Positions 21,681-44,061 of a DNA stretch of 64,000 bases are shown here, in pieces. The notes under the pieces were generated by a model. That model did no database searches. It worked only from the letters and a program-made list of their open reading frames with translations, and had not been told where the DNA came from. Source of the stretch: Astropecten irregularis (lineage: Eukaryota; Echinodermata; Asteroidea; Paxillosida; Astropectinidae); contig OZ020248.1 of NCBI GenBank assembly GCA_963971285.1, positions 22,961,873 to 23,025,872 of the forward strand, in the 5' to 3' direction. The number at the start of each line of letters is the position of its first letter. Within the stretch, counting starts at the first letter, position 1. The translations under genes and the position numbers were made by a program.

Positions 21681-21686
21681 AATAAA
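21681..21686 (+). terminator. Candidate polyadenylation signal of PDAP1
   Basis: A canonical AATAAA hexamer sits about 160 nt after the PDAP1 stop codon, before the first downstream repeat (starting near 21748). Position and sequence fit; no transcript evidence is available. Confidence 0.55.
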
Positions 21687-21747
21687 TACGTCCAAACCTG
21701 TGACAAAGTTCATACAATGTTTAAGTTTTATTCATACTAAAGCAAAA

Positions 21748-22208
21748 AAGCCCTTTCGCACCGGGCCTAAGTAGAGTTGCGCGGCGTACCGTGTACACCA
21801 AAATAAGGCTGCGTACTCGAGGTGGGGCTACACCGTGCCAACATAAATGTGCGATGGCGTATGGTTGCGTACCCTGTGCATTGACACCACGTATCTATCG
21901 GCATAATATAATTGGCGAACCTAGGCATACGATTGCATATAATAGGCATATGGTAGCGTTCTATTGCGTAGGCATGTCGTACAGTAGCATCATGTAACGT
22001 ATACTTGCGTAACAACTTCGTGCCAGTGCTCTTTGCCAAGAGTACGCTAACAAATTTGCGTTCATCTCGCATACTTCTGCGCGCCCGGCGTATTGTTCTG
22101 CAAGCCAGCATAGGCTAGCGTAGGAATAGCGTAGGAATTGCATAAGGCAGTGTACTCGCTACGCAACGCTATGCAACTTTATGCAAGGCCCGGTGTGAAA
22201 GGGGCTTT
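21748..22208. mobile_element. MITE with GCCCTTTCGCACCGGGCC-type termini
   Basis: Left AAGCCCTTTCGCACCGGGCC is matched by inverted GGCCCGGTGTGAAAGGGGCTT at the right. The interior is full of GCGTAC / GCATACG motifs. Such ends are common in PIF/Harbinger-type MITEs (inference). Confidence 0.7.
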
Positions 22209-22841
22209 ACAGTGGAACGCAGCTAAAACGAACACGGCTGGTTTCCATAGATATTGACCGTTATAGTGGTTGGTCTTTACAGTGATTTTAAGCCGTCAGT
22301 GCTTAGGCATTTACAGTATTTTGTACACAAAAACTGGGAGCCAAGGATGATGTATCCAAATTACGTGTTAACTTTTAACATTCAGTTGAATTACTATTAA
22401 AGTGTCTGATTTTCTTGTGCCTAAAAAAATGGGGAAAATATGTCAAGATTTCTTTTTGAGTAACGTGCTTCAATCCCAAACAAATTGTTCTTGAAATGGT
22501 TATTTTATCTTGTTAAAAGAAATGCGTCAATTTTGATGGAAGAAGTTGAAGAAAAGTGCTTATTTATTGTAGTGCGGTGTGGGTCTAATTGAGAGGATAT
22601 TGTGAATGTAATGAATTACTGTGCAGTATAAATTGTGGTGCTAAGCCAACGTAACGGAACCAGTGCGAATGCATTGTATGAAATAATAATCTTTTCCCAT
22701 CACTTCTCAGAATGAAAAGTCTATTGGTAGGACCTCTGCACTAGTAAACCAATGGTTGCTGGTTCAATTCCCACACGAGTGATGAATTAAGCCTTTAATG
22801 TCTTTGCCCTTTGATGCAAATAAGCTCTGGAAAGTATTTAA

Positions 22842-23199
22842 GGTATAATACATGATTGGTGAAGGTCACAGAACAGCACTCACACTTTGTCTGATCCAGC
22901 ATGTGCATAAAATGTTAAACCTGTAAAAATTTGAGCTCAATCGGATATCTGAGTCACGAGAAAATAGCGAAAACCCAACTCAATTTTTCTTATAAAACAT
23001 AAAGAATGGTTTTGATCTTACCCTGAGATCATAACTGTTTTCGGTCTTTGTTTGACTAATTTCTGGATAAATACACCATTTCAGGCGAAAATATTTTAAC
23101 AGTATGTTTCTACCAGCACCATCTTCATACCCTGATAGTTACGTAAATCGTAACTTGCGTAAATCTGTTTGGGTATGTTACCAATCCTGTACTGTACCT
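22842..23199 (-). mobile_element. TTAA-flanked MITE family B, full-length reverse copy
   Basis: 358 bp exactly between TTAA 22838-22841 and TTAA 23200-23203. Ends GGTATAATACATGATTGGT and ACCAATCCTGTACTGTACCT are inverted repeats. The reverse complement aligns with 9605-9968 along its length. Confidence 0.85.
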
Positions 23200-23817
23200 T
23201 TAACCGAGTGTGCATCAGATGTGGGTACAAGTGGGTTGAACAAGCCTGTCGCAAAAGCGAAACAAAGCTGAACTAAGTCACATCTGTAATCAACTGAGAA
23301 ACATGGATGTTTTGTAATTGGACTAAAAATGTTTTTTTCATGAGACGTTATGCGTGATACAACATTTTTGTCCAGACCCGATGCAGAATATGGGGGTTGA
23401 TTCAAAAGTGCTATTACGATTGGTCATAAAATAAAGTGAACCATTCTTAATTGCTAAGCAGATTGTGGTAAAGTAATGTAAATTATTGTGGCGATCATTA
23501 ACTACACATCTTCCATTTAACCTGGTTCTCGATTTCACGAAACGCTTAGACAGATCGCAACATGCGTATCAATCTTAATTGCTAAGCAAAGTGTGACGTC
23601 ACAATACTAGCTGCTATGGAAACATGAACAATGAATCACACATTTTTGTGAAATCGACCACTGAACATTTGTGAAATTGAGCCCTGATAATATTATTCAC
23701 TCATTTAAATTTTACAAAAGGCTTGTGTTTCTATCAACTTTTTAAAAATGCTTCTCCTCTGTAAGTAACCGCTTTGTGCTTTTATGCAGAATGAATCAAA
23801 CTGTACATTGAACAAGC

Positions 23818-24190
23818 ATTTGAAAGGTAGCTTTCATACTTTGGTTTTTGTCAAAGAAATGCAGATTCACGGGCAAAAAATATCAAGAAAGATACAGTCA
23901 CAGTCATCTGTGAAATGTCTGGTACCATACGGTGCCAACTTTTTTAGAAAATCTAAACAATACTCACAGTATTTTCAAATCTATTCACAGGAGTTTTTAT
24001 CTCACCCCGAGATCAAAACTTTGGTCTTTGGTTGTACTCTTTATTGGATAAATACAGCATTTCAGGCAGAAAACGTTTTACGGTATGTTTCTACCATCAC
24101 CATCTTTATACCATGTACGTTACAGGTAAAATCTGTGAAGATTTCTGTTTTGGTATGCTACCAAAGTATTGTATGATGTTACTTTTAAGA
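23818..24190 (+). mobile_element. TTAA-type MITE family C, diverged copy
   Basis: Contains the family C landmarks CAAAGAAATGCAGATTCA, CATACGGTGCC, TGGATAAATACAGCATTTC and a right end near TATGATGTTACTTTTAA. Confidence 0.6.
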
Positions 24191-24779
24191 AAAATGTTCT
24201 TCACAGATTGTCTTTTAGATTTAATACACCTTCTATTACCATCTTTGTTTTGGGTGGAGGCTTGAATATGATCAGGATTCTATGTGACTCTGGATATGCA
24301 TGCAGCCTGCAAATAAGTCTCAGTTACTATGTGCACAATCGATGTAGTTTTAGTTTTATTTTCTATGTTCATTTGTAATTGGAACTAGACCTGTGTTTGT
24401 TGACAAACACTGAGCTGTTTCGCGTATGTTTTATACATAATATGAAAAATAAACATGAACGCAATTGGCCCAGTACAGAAAAAAGCAAATCAGTGGTGTC
24501 TTCATTGCCGTTAACAACTATCAGGAGCGTCGTCAGTTGTCCATCAATACACACATATGTATGTATACCGATACACCCATATATACACGTGGCAATACAC
24601 AAGTCTACTATAGGCCAGCGTGCATAGTATGTATGGTTGTGCTTATGGGCAGTGGAAACAGCAAAATGATTCATTTTCTAGCTCGTCGTGCTCCATTCAC
24701 GTGTACACAATTGTCCCACCACTAGCCATATCAGCGGTCCAAAAAGTTCCAAAGCCCGTGTTTTGTGTTATGTTTGACT

Positions 24780-25430
24780 CTAAATGGCCAAATTAATTAT
24801 TAAAAAAATTAATAAAAAATCAGCCGATGACATCATCATGACGTCACTTCACATTAGGGATACTAATACCATTTCCTACCCATCCACCAAGTTTCTTTAC
24901 GATCAGATATTCGCTTATGTGTGTTTCTGGGGAAAAATGGCAACATTAAATATTCAAAAATCAATAAAAAATCAGCCGATGACGTCATCGTGACGTCATT
25001 TCACATTTAGGATACTAGTACCATTCCCTACCTACCCACCAAGTTTCATCACCGTCGGATATTCCCTTATATGTGAATCTGAAAATCGGCTTTTTGATGA
25101 CGTCATCATGACGTCACACCTTTTTGGTAAATTGTGGCTTATGGCTATAACCTAACAAACATTTTACCGAAAGAATTTCGAAATTACGATTTGTCGTTCA
25201 GGAGATATAAAGAAAAGGTCCAAAAATTGAATAATTCGTATAAAATCAAAAGATGACGTCATCGACACGTGACTGCAATTTTTGTCTATAACATGTCCCC
25301 ATATACTTGCATACCAAGTTTGAGTTGCATCGAACTTGCCGTTCCGGAGATAAAGAGCCCTAAAATTTGCACTTTTATGATGACGTAATTGTGCACGTGA
25401 TGACGTCACGATGACGTACATACGCGGGAC
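24780..25430. repeat. Repeat region with seven perfect CRE octamers
   Basis: TGACGTCA occurs at 24839, 24980, 24991, 25098, 25109, 25254 and 25401, in GATGACGTCATCATGACGTC-type surroundings. Spacer text (ACCAAGTTT.. and GGAGATA.AAAG) also recurs, so this is an old internally repetitive element rather than an enhancer chosen for CRE sites. Confidence 0.75.
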
Positions 25431-25930
25431 ACTATTCGGGGTGGTGGTCCAACTATGTGCCAAGTATGAAGTTGATCGGAATATGCATAATGGTAGAAGT
25501 GACTTGCATAAAATCCCTGTGTTATGTCTATGGGAAAAAAGTGGAAAAAGAAAAAAAAAAAAAAAAAAAGGAAAGAAGAAAAAAAAAAATAAGAAAAACA
25601 AAAGCTGTTCCGCTGCATGCGAAACAGCTAATAAATTACTCCTGGACAAAGTACACACTAGATCATTTGCTTGTTTTTTGGTATTGTATATTGTTTCTGA
25701 ATAATGATTTCACATTAGCTCCATTTGAGTATATCCGCATCGAAACTGAGGCTCTCTGTTCTGAACTTCAGCAGTGCCACTGCAGCCACTCGTCATTGTA
25801 GGGCCTGCATGCGTTATACAAATATCACACTTTCAGCTCAGGTACGAGTTTGCGTACTTCGTTCTAGCAGACCGTGAAAGTGCATTGTATTGTATACGCA
25901 CCTGAGTGTTTGGGAAACGGAGTCTTAAGG

Positions 25931-26180
25931 CTGATTCATACTCGCTGCGCATTCACTGCGTATGCAGCGCGTCTTTGAGCGAAGCATTTGAAAATGAAAA
26001 AAGTTTGTTCAAACCAATTTGACCCGTATACAGACAAGTTAAAATAATATTTTAACAATCAGTGGATGCATACACGCAGTAGAGACTCGAAAGATGGCAG
26101 AGTATGAACATTGAATGCCACATTCACATTGTGCGCTGCGCGTGCATAAACCCAGAGAGTATGAACCGGCTTTTACAGCC
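25931..26180. mobile_element. MITE with GATTCATACTCGCTGC termini
   Basis: AAGGCTGATTCATACTCGCT at the left and AGAGTATGAACCGGCTTT at the right. Same family as the split element at 12768-13300. Confidence 0.6.
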
Positions 26181-26360
26181 TTGTTTATCAAATGAGAAAG
26201 TGCGCAGATCGATTCTACGTCAAAATCACGTGATTAGTGGCCAAGCTTTTTTATGTTGTCCATGGTTACCCGTAGGACAGTTGTGTGTGCACTGAAGCGT
26301 ATTGTTTTGCGTGTGCAATCATTGTGCTTGACATGACGGCAAAAAACGTCATGTGAATAA

Positions 26361-26856
26361 GGGGCCGTCCATAAAGTACGTACGCACGAAATGCCAACTT
26401 TTTTGACCTCCCTCCCCCTCTGTACGCATGGCGTACGCAATGGTCCCAACCACCCCTGTACGCATACGCATTCCACATAAGGTTTTTCACTTCTCGTGGT
26501 CCCTTGCTTTAGCATCATAAAAATGTCACCGTAATCCGGGCCGGTACCGTTATTGGGACCTCACTTTCGAATTCTGAAATGAATGACTAAAGTTTAACAG
26601 GTTTTTATACATTTACAGATGGATTTTACTATTTTTGTTCATGTTGAATAAGGAAAAAAAGGAAAAAAACAAAACAATCCCGGTGCTTTTTTCACGTTTT
26701 TTACCTCTCTTTTCACATGATAATGGTATGCAAATTTTTTGTTTGCGTACGGTACGCATTGGCCTGAACCCCCCCTCCCCCCCTGTACGCATGGCGTACG
26801 CATCGGTAACAACCCCCCCTCCCCCCTTCGTGCGTACGTACTTTATGGACGGCCCC
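26361..26856. mobile_element. MITE with GGGGCCGTCCATAAAGTACG termini, TAA duplication
   Basis: A 496-bp element with ~25-bp near-perfect inverted ends (GGGGCCGTCCATAAAGTACG; CGTACTTTATGGACGGCCCC). TAA abuts both ends, fitting the 3-bp TWA duplications of PIF/Harbinger elements. The interior has mirrored C-rich blocks and GTACGCATGGCGTACGC motifs. Confidence 0.85.
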
Positions 26857-27317
26857 TAAGCTCTATTGAATGGATTGAACAAATATTCTCCAGGGTTCAA
26901 ATTGTATACTACTCTGCCGGCCAAACACAAGTCAAGAGGGTCTTATAAATCATGGAACTCGATAAACTTAAAAATATCACCATTAACATTTTGGTTCATA
27001 ACAGATAAAATTCATGTTTTTATTACTTTTCGTATGATGGTACAGTAAATAATAATTAATAATAATCATTTCTTGGGTTAACTATTAATGTCATGACAAC
27101 CTATTATTCAAGTATAATTCTGGCAACATTTTTACAGTGAAATTTGGGAGAACGTTACCCTCAACTCAAGAGGGGGAGGGGGTGGTGGGGAAAGAGTTTA
27201 ACTTCCTAACACTACGTTTGTAAACATTTATGCTTTTTTCCAGTTGTTTGATTTACTGAAAATTTGTCCCATGCGCAATTCACTTAATCAAGTTTCATTT
27301 TTTTTTTTTTTATCATA

Positions 27318-27540
27318 ACTGTGAAGTACGGAAGTTTCAAGTGGCTGTCGTAGTTTCCCAGTTTCCGTGATATCTTTTCTTGGGAAAGATGTCTATCTCC
27401 GATATCCTGTCTCTGAAAGACGTCTTTCCGTGATATCATATCAGGGAAGGACGTCTTTTTGCGACAGGGTATCAGAGATAGACGTCTTTCTGAGGTGATT
27501 ATCTCGGAAATTCTGACGTTCACTTGGAAGTTCCGTAGTA
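27318..27540. mobile_element. Palindromic element with GACGTCTTT repeats
   Basis: Ends ACGGAAGTTTCAAGTG and CACTTGGAAGTTCCGT are inverted. Inside, GACGTCTTTC and GATATC motifs alternate in inverted orientation. It lies just downstream of ETFA and may be in its 3' UTR. Confidence 0.6.
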
Positions 27541-27689
27541 AAGGGATGTATAGAAGGGGAAGAATCAGGATGGGATCACAGCCCGGACTCTCTTGGTAAA
27601 TTTCTGTGGCAAATGGATATTAAAAAAGGACTATTAATTTCCAAGCCTTTGCACTGCACGGCTGCGGGATCACGGTCGCGGGATCTTCA

Positions 27690-39792
<12,103 letters not shown>

Positions 39793-42591
39793 GTTTCTAG
39801 TTGTAAAATCACGCAAAACAACGACAATTTCTAGTCAACTTCACCGCTTGAATTGAATAAAGTGGTTTATGTAAACATGTATGATAACTTGTGTAAGACG
39901 TGAGCGTGTGTACAGTACAGTACAGCCGCAAACCGGTTTAAAGTGAAACAGCGCCCTCTATATTGATTAAACAAAGTGAAACTAGCCTTAGACCATTATA
40001 GAGCTATTAAAAGGTAATAATAATATTATACTTTGCTTTTTAAAAAAGAAATACAGATTCATTTCATGGGCAAAAATATCAAGACAGATACAGAAACAGT
40101 CATCAATTTCAGTCCCATACGGCGCCCACTTTTGAGAAAACAGTGAAAAACAGCCACAGCATTTCTTAAGTCTTTTCTGTTTTATTTTTGATCTTTTAAT
40201 TAACGATCAAAAAGATTTTCGGTCATTGGTTTACTAATTTCTGGATAAATACACCATTTCAGTGGGAACATTTTAACGGTATGTTGCATCTTCAATTCTT
40301 CATACCCTGTATGTTATAAGTAAATCTGTGAACATTTCTATTTTGGTTTCTTAGTGATTTTAATAATTATAGCTTCATGCCTTAGCTTAGACCCATTTTT
40401 TTTGGGGGGGGGATTGGAATAAACTGTTTTATTTATTCAAATCATTTTTATTTATCCCACCCCCACCCCCAAAAAAAAAAATCATGCTCGATGACCACGG
40501 TTCAAGCATTATTATTTTTACTAGGTGTCAAACGGCCAGGGAGGCGGCTCGATCTACTCAGTGCCCCAGTGCTCTCTAGATCTTGAGCTGCCAAAATCAT
40601 TTCAATGTAAAAGCAAGGGAATTATCCTCATGGTTACCTAAAAAGTACAATACACACTGGCAAAAGAACAGCATAAAACGACGTCACATTCATTAGCCAA
40701 TCAGATTAGGGAAAGTTAAAAAGTGTATTGTACCAAACACTGTAATGGCCAATCACGTTTATTCCAATTTCTAGGCTCTACAAACTCCAGCGGGGTTGGA
40801 ATGTTTCTGGATTAATCAGGAAGGTTAAAGGCATTGCATACGTTTGGTAATGACAATTTATGGCAATAAAAACTTACTTGGTGAGAAGTACAGCTGCTTT
40901 GGATAGTGTGTTCCTTCCTCCATGGTATAATGCATATTGAGAAACGTTCAATTCGAAGTACCGCGGTTATGGAAAAATGTGTCACTTTTTATCTCCAAAA
41001 ATTAATATGAATCTGAGAAGCGTTATGGCCGTAACGCTTATCAGCTATTGACTATAACTGTTCTCTGGCGTGAAATAACCGCTCTAGTTTGTCGCCAAAA
41101 TCTCAAAAACGCTACCACCTTTTGAATTGAAACTTTCACAGGTTAGTTTTATGGTATATATATACAATTATATTGGTTTGAAACAAACAGTAGGCTAAAA
41201 TTACCAAACGTATGCAATCCCTTTAAACTTTCTGTTGCACTTTGATTCATCCTTATGTCCCTATATAATTACACATGAGAAAGATTTTGGTTTGTTAACA
41301 ATGTTGTCTGGTCCATACTCTTTAACTAATGACTTCAATAAAGTAAGAACCGAAAGCAGGTGGTCGTGGGTTCGAATCCCTCTTTAGTAGTGGCGTAAGT
41401 ATAATGGGCGTGGGCAACGGGGGCACGTGCCCAAAAAGGTACCTGACTGTAAGTGAAGTTATTTAAAGTCTAATCAAAATGAACAAACAGAACAAAAAAA
41501 TTCAAATTTCAAGTAATAAATTGTCTCATTTTTCTCCGTCGGCAAAAAAAGCCGACGGCCCTCTGCACCCCAAACCTGCCCCGCCCCTACCCCCCACCTC
41601 CAAAAAAAAAACTCTTCAAAAAATGTGACTTTAAATAGCGCCCTCAACATTTCACGTGCATCTCACGCAGGAAGGGGAACTGGACGTCTCGTCTGCATAA
41701 CAAACACTTTTGAATAGGAAAAGCGTGACCGCTTGAAGGTGGAACCAGACTGTCCAATAGAAACAAGAAACACAAGTTATGAAACAGACTGATTAAGAAA
41801 TAAAAGGACAGTGAATAAATCAGGTAAATACATTTTTTTTTCTGATTGTTAAAACTGTTTCAAGCACGATCTTCTATTTCAATTGAAGACTTTCTTCACC
41901 TTTTTTTATTATGACATTACAGGAAAACGGCAGTCATCTTTGTGGCTAAACATTTGCTGCCCGTAAACGGTAAAGACATTAGAAATTTTAACGTTAGGCT
42001 TCGGCTCTGTTTTAATAATGTTACAAAGGGGATTGTAGCTTTACGGGTCCTAAAACTATAAAGGAAAGGAAACTTCTTTTTGAAAAGTAACTTACCTACA
42101 TAAACTTTGTTGGTCTTCTCCTCTATATTACCAAGGTTAATTTTTTGGAAAGAGGGCAGGGCTTTGATTTTTGAGGGAAATTATGGGGTAAAAACGGTAA
42201 CCAAGATTGTAACATTTCACCGCTGCACGGACGGCCGCACACGAGAATAGTCTGGTTTCCATTCTGACATTTTGAGGACTCTTGATATGGTGGGTCTGGG
42301 CACTAGACTAACCAGACCAGACAAAATGGCCTCACGCGATCAGACGGCCTGCAAAGTTTACAAGAAGCGCGTAAGAAAATTGAATTTTAACCCTGAAATG
42401 TTTAACAAATTTCTTCAATCTAGGCTTTTAAGGACCCAGGAACATTTGCTGGAAGTCAAAAGTATCATTTTTGAGGAGTAGAAGTTAGTTCAGAGCCAAA
42501 AAAATCAATGTGTTTTTAGGATCCCGTCAACCCACAATCGCCGTTACAAAACTGGCTGTTGTATGTTATGTCATTGTCAATGCAGTAAATG

Positions 42592-43596
42592 GGTGCCAGT
42601 CAACTCGGTCCGTAACCAACTCGGTCCGAGTCAACTCGGTCCGTGACCAACTCGGTCTGAGACCAACTCGGTCCGAAGCCAACTCGGTCCGTGACCAACT
42701 CGGTCCGTGGCCAACTCGGTCCGAGGCCAACTCGGTCCGTGACCAACTCGGTCCGTAACCAACTCGGTCCGTGACCAACTCGGTCCCTATGGGAAAACGT
42801 ACACAAACAAGAATCCATGCAGTTTGCAGCATGCAGCAGCAGTGTACAACATGTAGGCTACTTGCATTAATGTTTTTTAATGTCATCATAACATAATATG
42901 TTTTGCTTGTGGCTGAAACCGTGAAGAAATAAATTATGTTGATACCATAATTATTAGATAAAATGGCACAATACAATTTTAATTAAAATATTAATTAAAT
43001 TATACACGAAGTCAAATGCCTTATGAAAACGTGCTTTTTATGTTTAAAATTAATAAATCAATTAATGAATAATAATGATGATTGTTTTGTGTTTTTGTTT
43101 TTGATTTTTTAGCTTTGTTTTAATTAATCTGTGTATTTAACATATAACATAATTTTATATAAGATTTATAATTGGCAGGTGTTTGGGAAGGCACTTCTTT
43201 TGAAGACAGGTTTTTTTTTTTTTTTTTTTTTTTTTTAACTTTTTGTCAGGCCCATGGACCAATGTATTTTTCATTCTTTTAATGTTTTTAAGATAATAAA
43301 TGAATAAATAAATAAATAGACCTAAATAAATAGTTAAATTCACGCAATTTGCGAGACTAAGTACTCGTTTTGCTGCAACAAAATTACCAGACGTTTTTGC
43401 GTGCATTTTCCCATAGGGACCGAGTTGGTCACGGACCGAGTTGGTTACGGACCGAGTTGGCCTCGGACCGAGTTGGATACGGACCGAGTTGGGCATGGAC
43501 CGAGTTAGTTACGGACCGAGTTGGTCACGGACCGAGTTGACTCGGACCGAGTTGGTTACGGACCGAGTTGGTTACGGACCGAGTTGACCTGAAACC
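42592..43596. mobile_element. Foldback-type transposon with minisatellite arms
   Basis: A 1005-bp element whose arms are opposite-orientation arrays of one ~16-bp unit: GACCAACTCGGTCCGT at 42600-42788, its complement ACGGACCGAGTTGGTC at 43418-43586. Inner edges carry matching CCCTATGGGAAAA / TTTTCCCATAGGG. CAGTAAATG(G) flanks both sides (42583-42591; 43597-43605), a 9-10 bp target duplication. The ~600-bp middle is AT-rich with a poly-T tract and has no long frame. Confidence 0.88.
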
Positions 43597-43649
43597 CAGT
43601 AAATGGCTGCACAGTGCATTAATGTATTATAAAGACTATGACGCTTAAG

Positions 43650-43903
43650 GTAAAGGTAGTAAAACTAGTACTATCGTTTGGTAGCCTACCAAAACAGAAA
43701 GATTAAAAAAATACTGTTGTGTTGGTGTTTTTCACTGTTTTCTCAAAACGTGTGCACCTTTTTATAATGATGGCGTATGACATGGGACTGGGAAAACTTG
43801 TTGATGTAACTTCCTTGATATTTTTGCCCATGAATCTGCATTTCTTTGACAAAAATCAAAGTATGGTATTACCTTCAAGTGAAGTTTGGGTCTAATAAAT
43901 AAA
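43650..43903 (-). mobile_element. MITE family C, reverse copy
   Basis: Carries GTTTTTCACTGTTTTCTC, GCCCATGAATCTGCATTTC and TTTGACAAAAATCAAAGTATG, the reverse complement of the family C left part. Confidence 0.65.
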
Positions 43904-44061
43904 TAATTACATGTTTACATACTAACATATCTGTTTTGTTTGCTGATTGTCCTGTTATATCATAATCATATATGAATGATTGTTGATTGTTTGAAGGTAT
44001 TTGCTTATTGTTGTGCATCTTAATAACATAGAAGTATTTACTTTGTCTTCATTATATCAGG

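Larger units (their letters stand above)
21521..27689. other. Intergenic region PDAP1-ETFA (convergent 3' ends)
   Basis: Both neighbouring genes end here (PDAP1 rightward, ETFA leftward). Besides UTR sequence I see only repeats: MITEs at 21748-22208, 22842-23199, 23818-24190, 25931-26180, 26361-26856 and 27318-27540, a pogo-like end near 22208, a GTGACGTCA-rich repeat at 24780-25430, and A-rich tracts near 25550-25610. I found no conserved protein frame or RNA gene. Confidence 0.7.
39793..44061. other. Intergenic spacer between divergent ETFA and COX11
   Basis: Contains both 5' flanks plus repeats: a MITE C copy at 40020-40360, a tRNA-like SINE fragment near 41345-41390, the foldback element 42592-43596 and a reverse MITE C copy at 43650-43903. 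39793-39990 directly upstream of ETFA and about 43905-44061 upstream of COX11 look repeat-poor and are the best promoter candidates. No other gene recognised; the short frame at 42272-42481 matches nothing I know. Confidence 0.65.

Noticed and set aside
25457-25801. Lys-rich frame near 25550
   Set aside because: Translation of a poly-A/G tract; no conserved residues around it.
42272-42481. 69-codon frame upstream of the foldback element
   Set aside because: Looks protein-like but matches nothing I know, lacks splice or transcript support, and is short enough to be chance.
42510-42818. Frames reading repeated LGxxPTRS or VGHGPSW
   Set aside because: Artefact of the 16-bp arrays in the foldback element.
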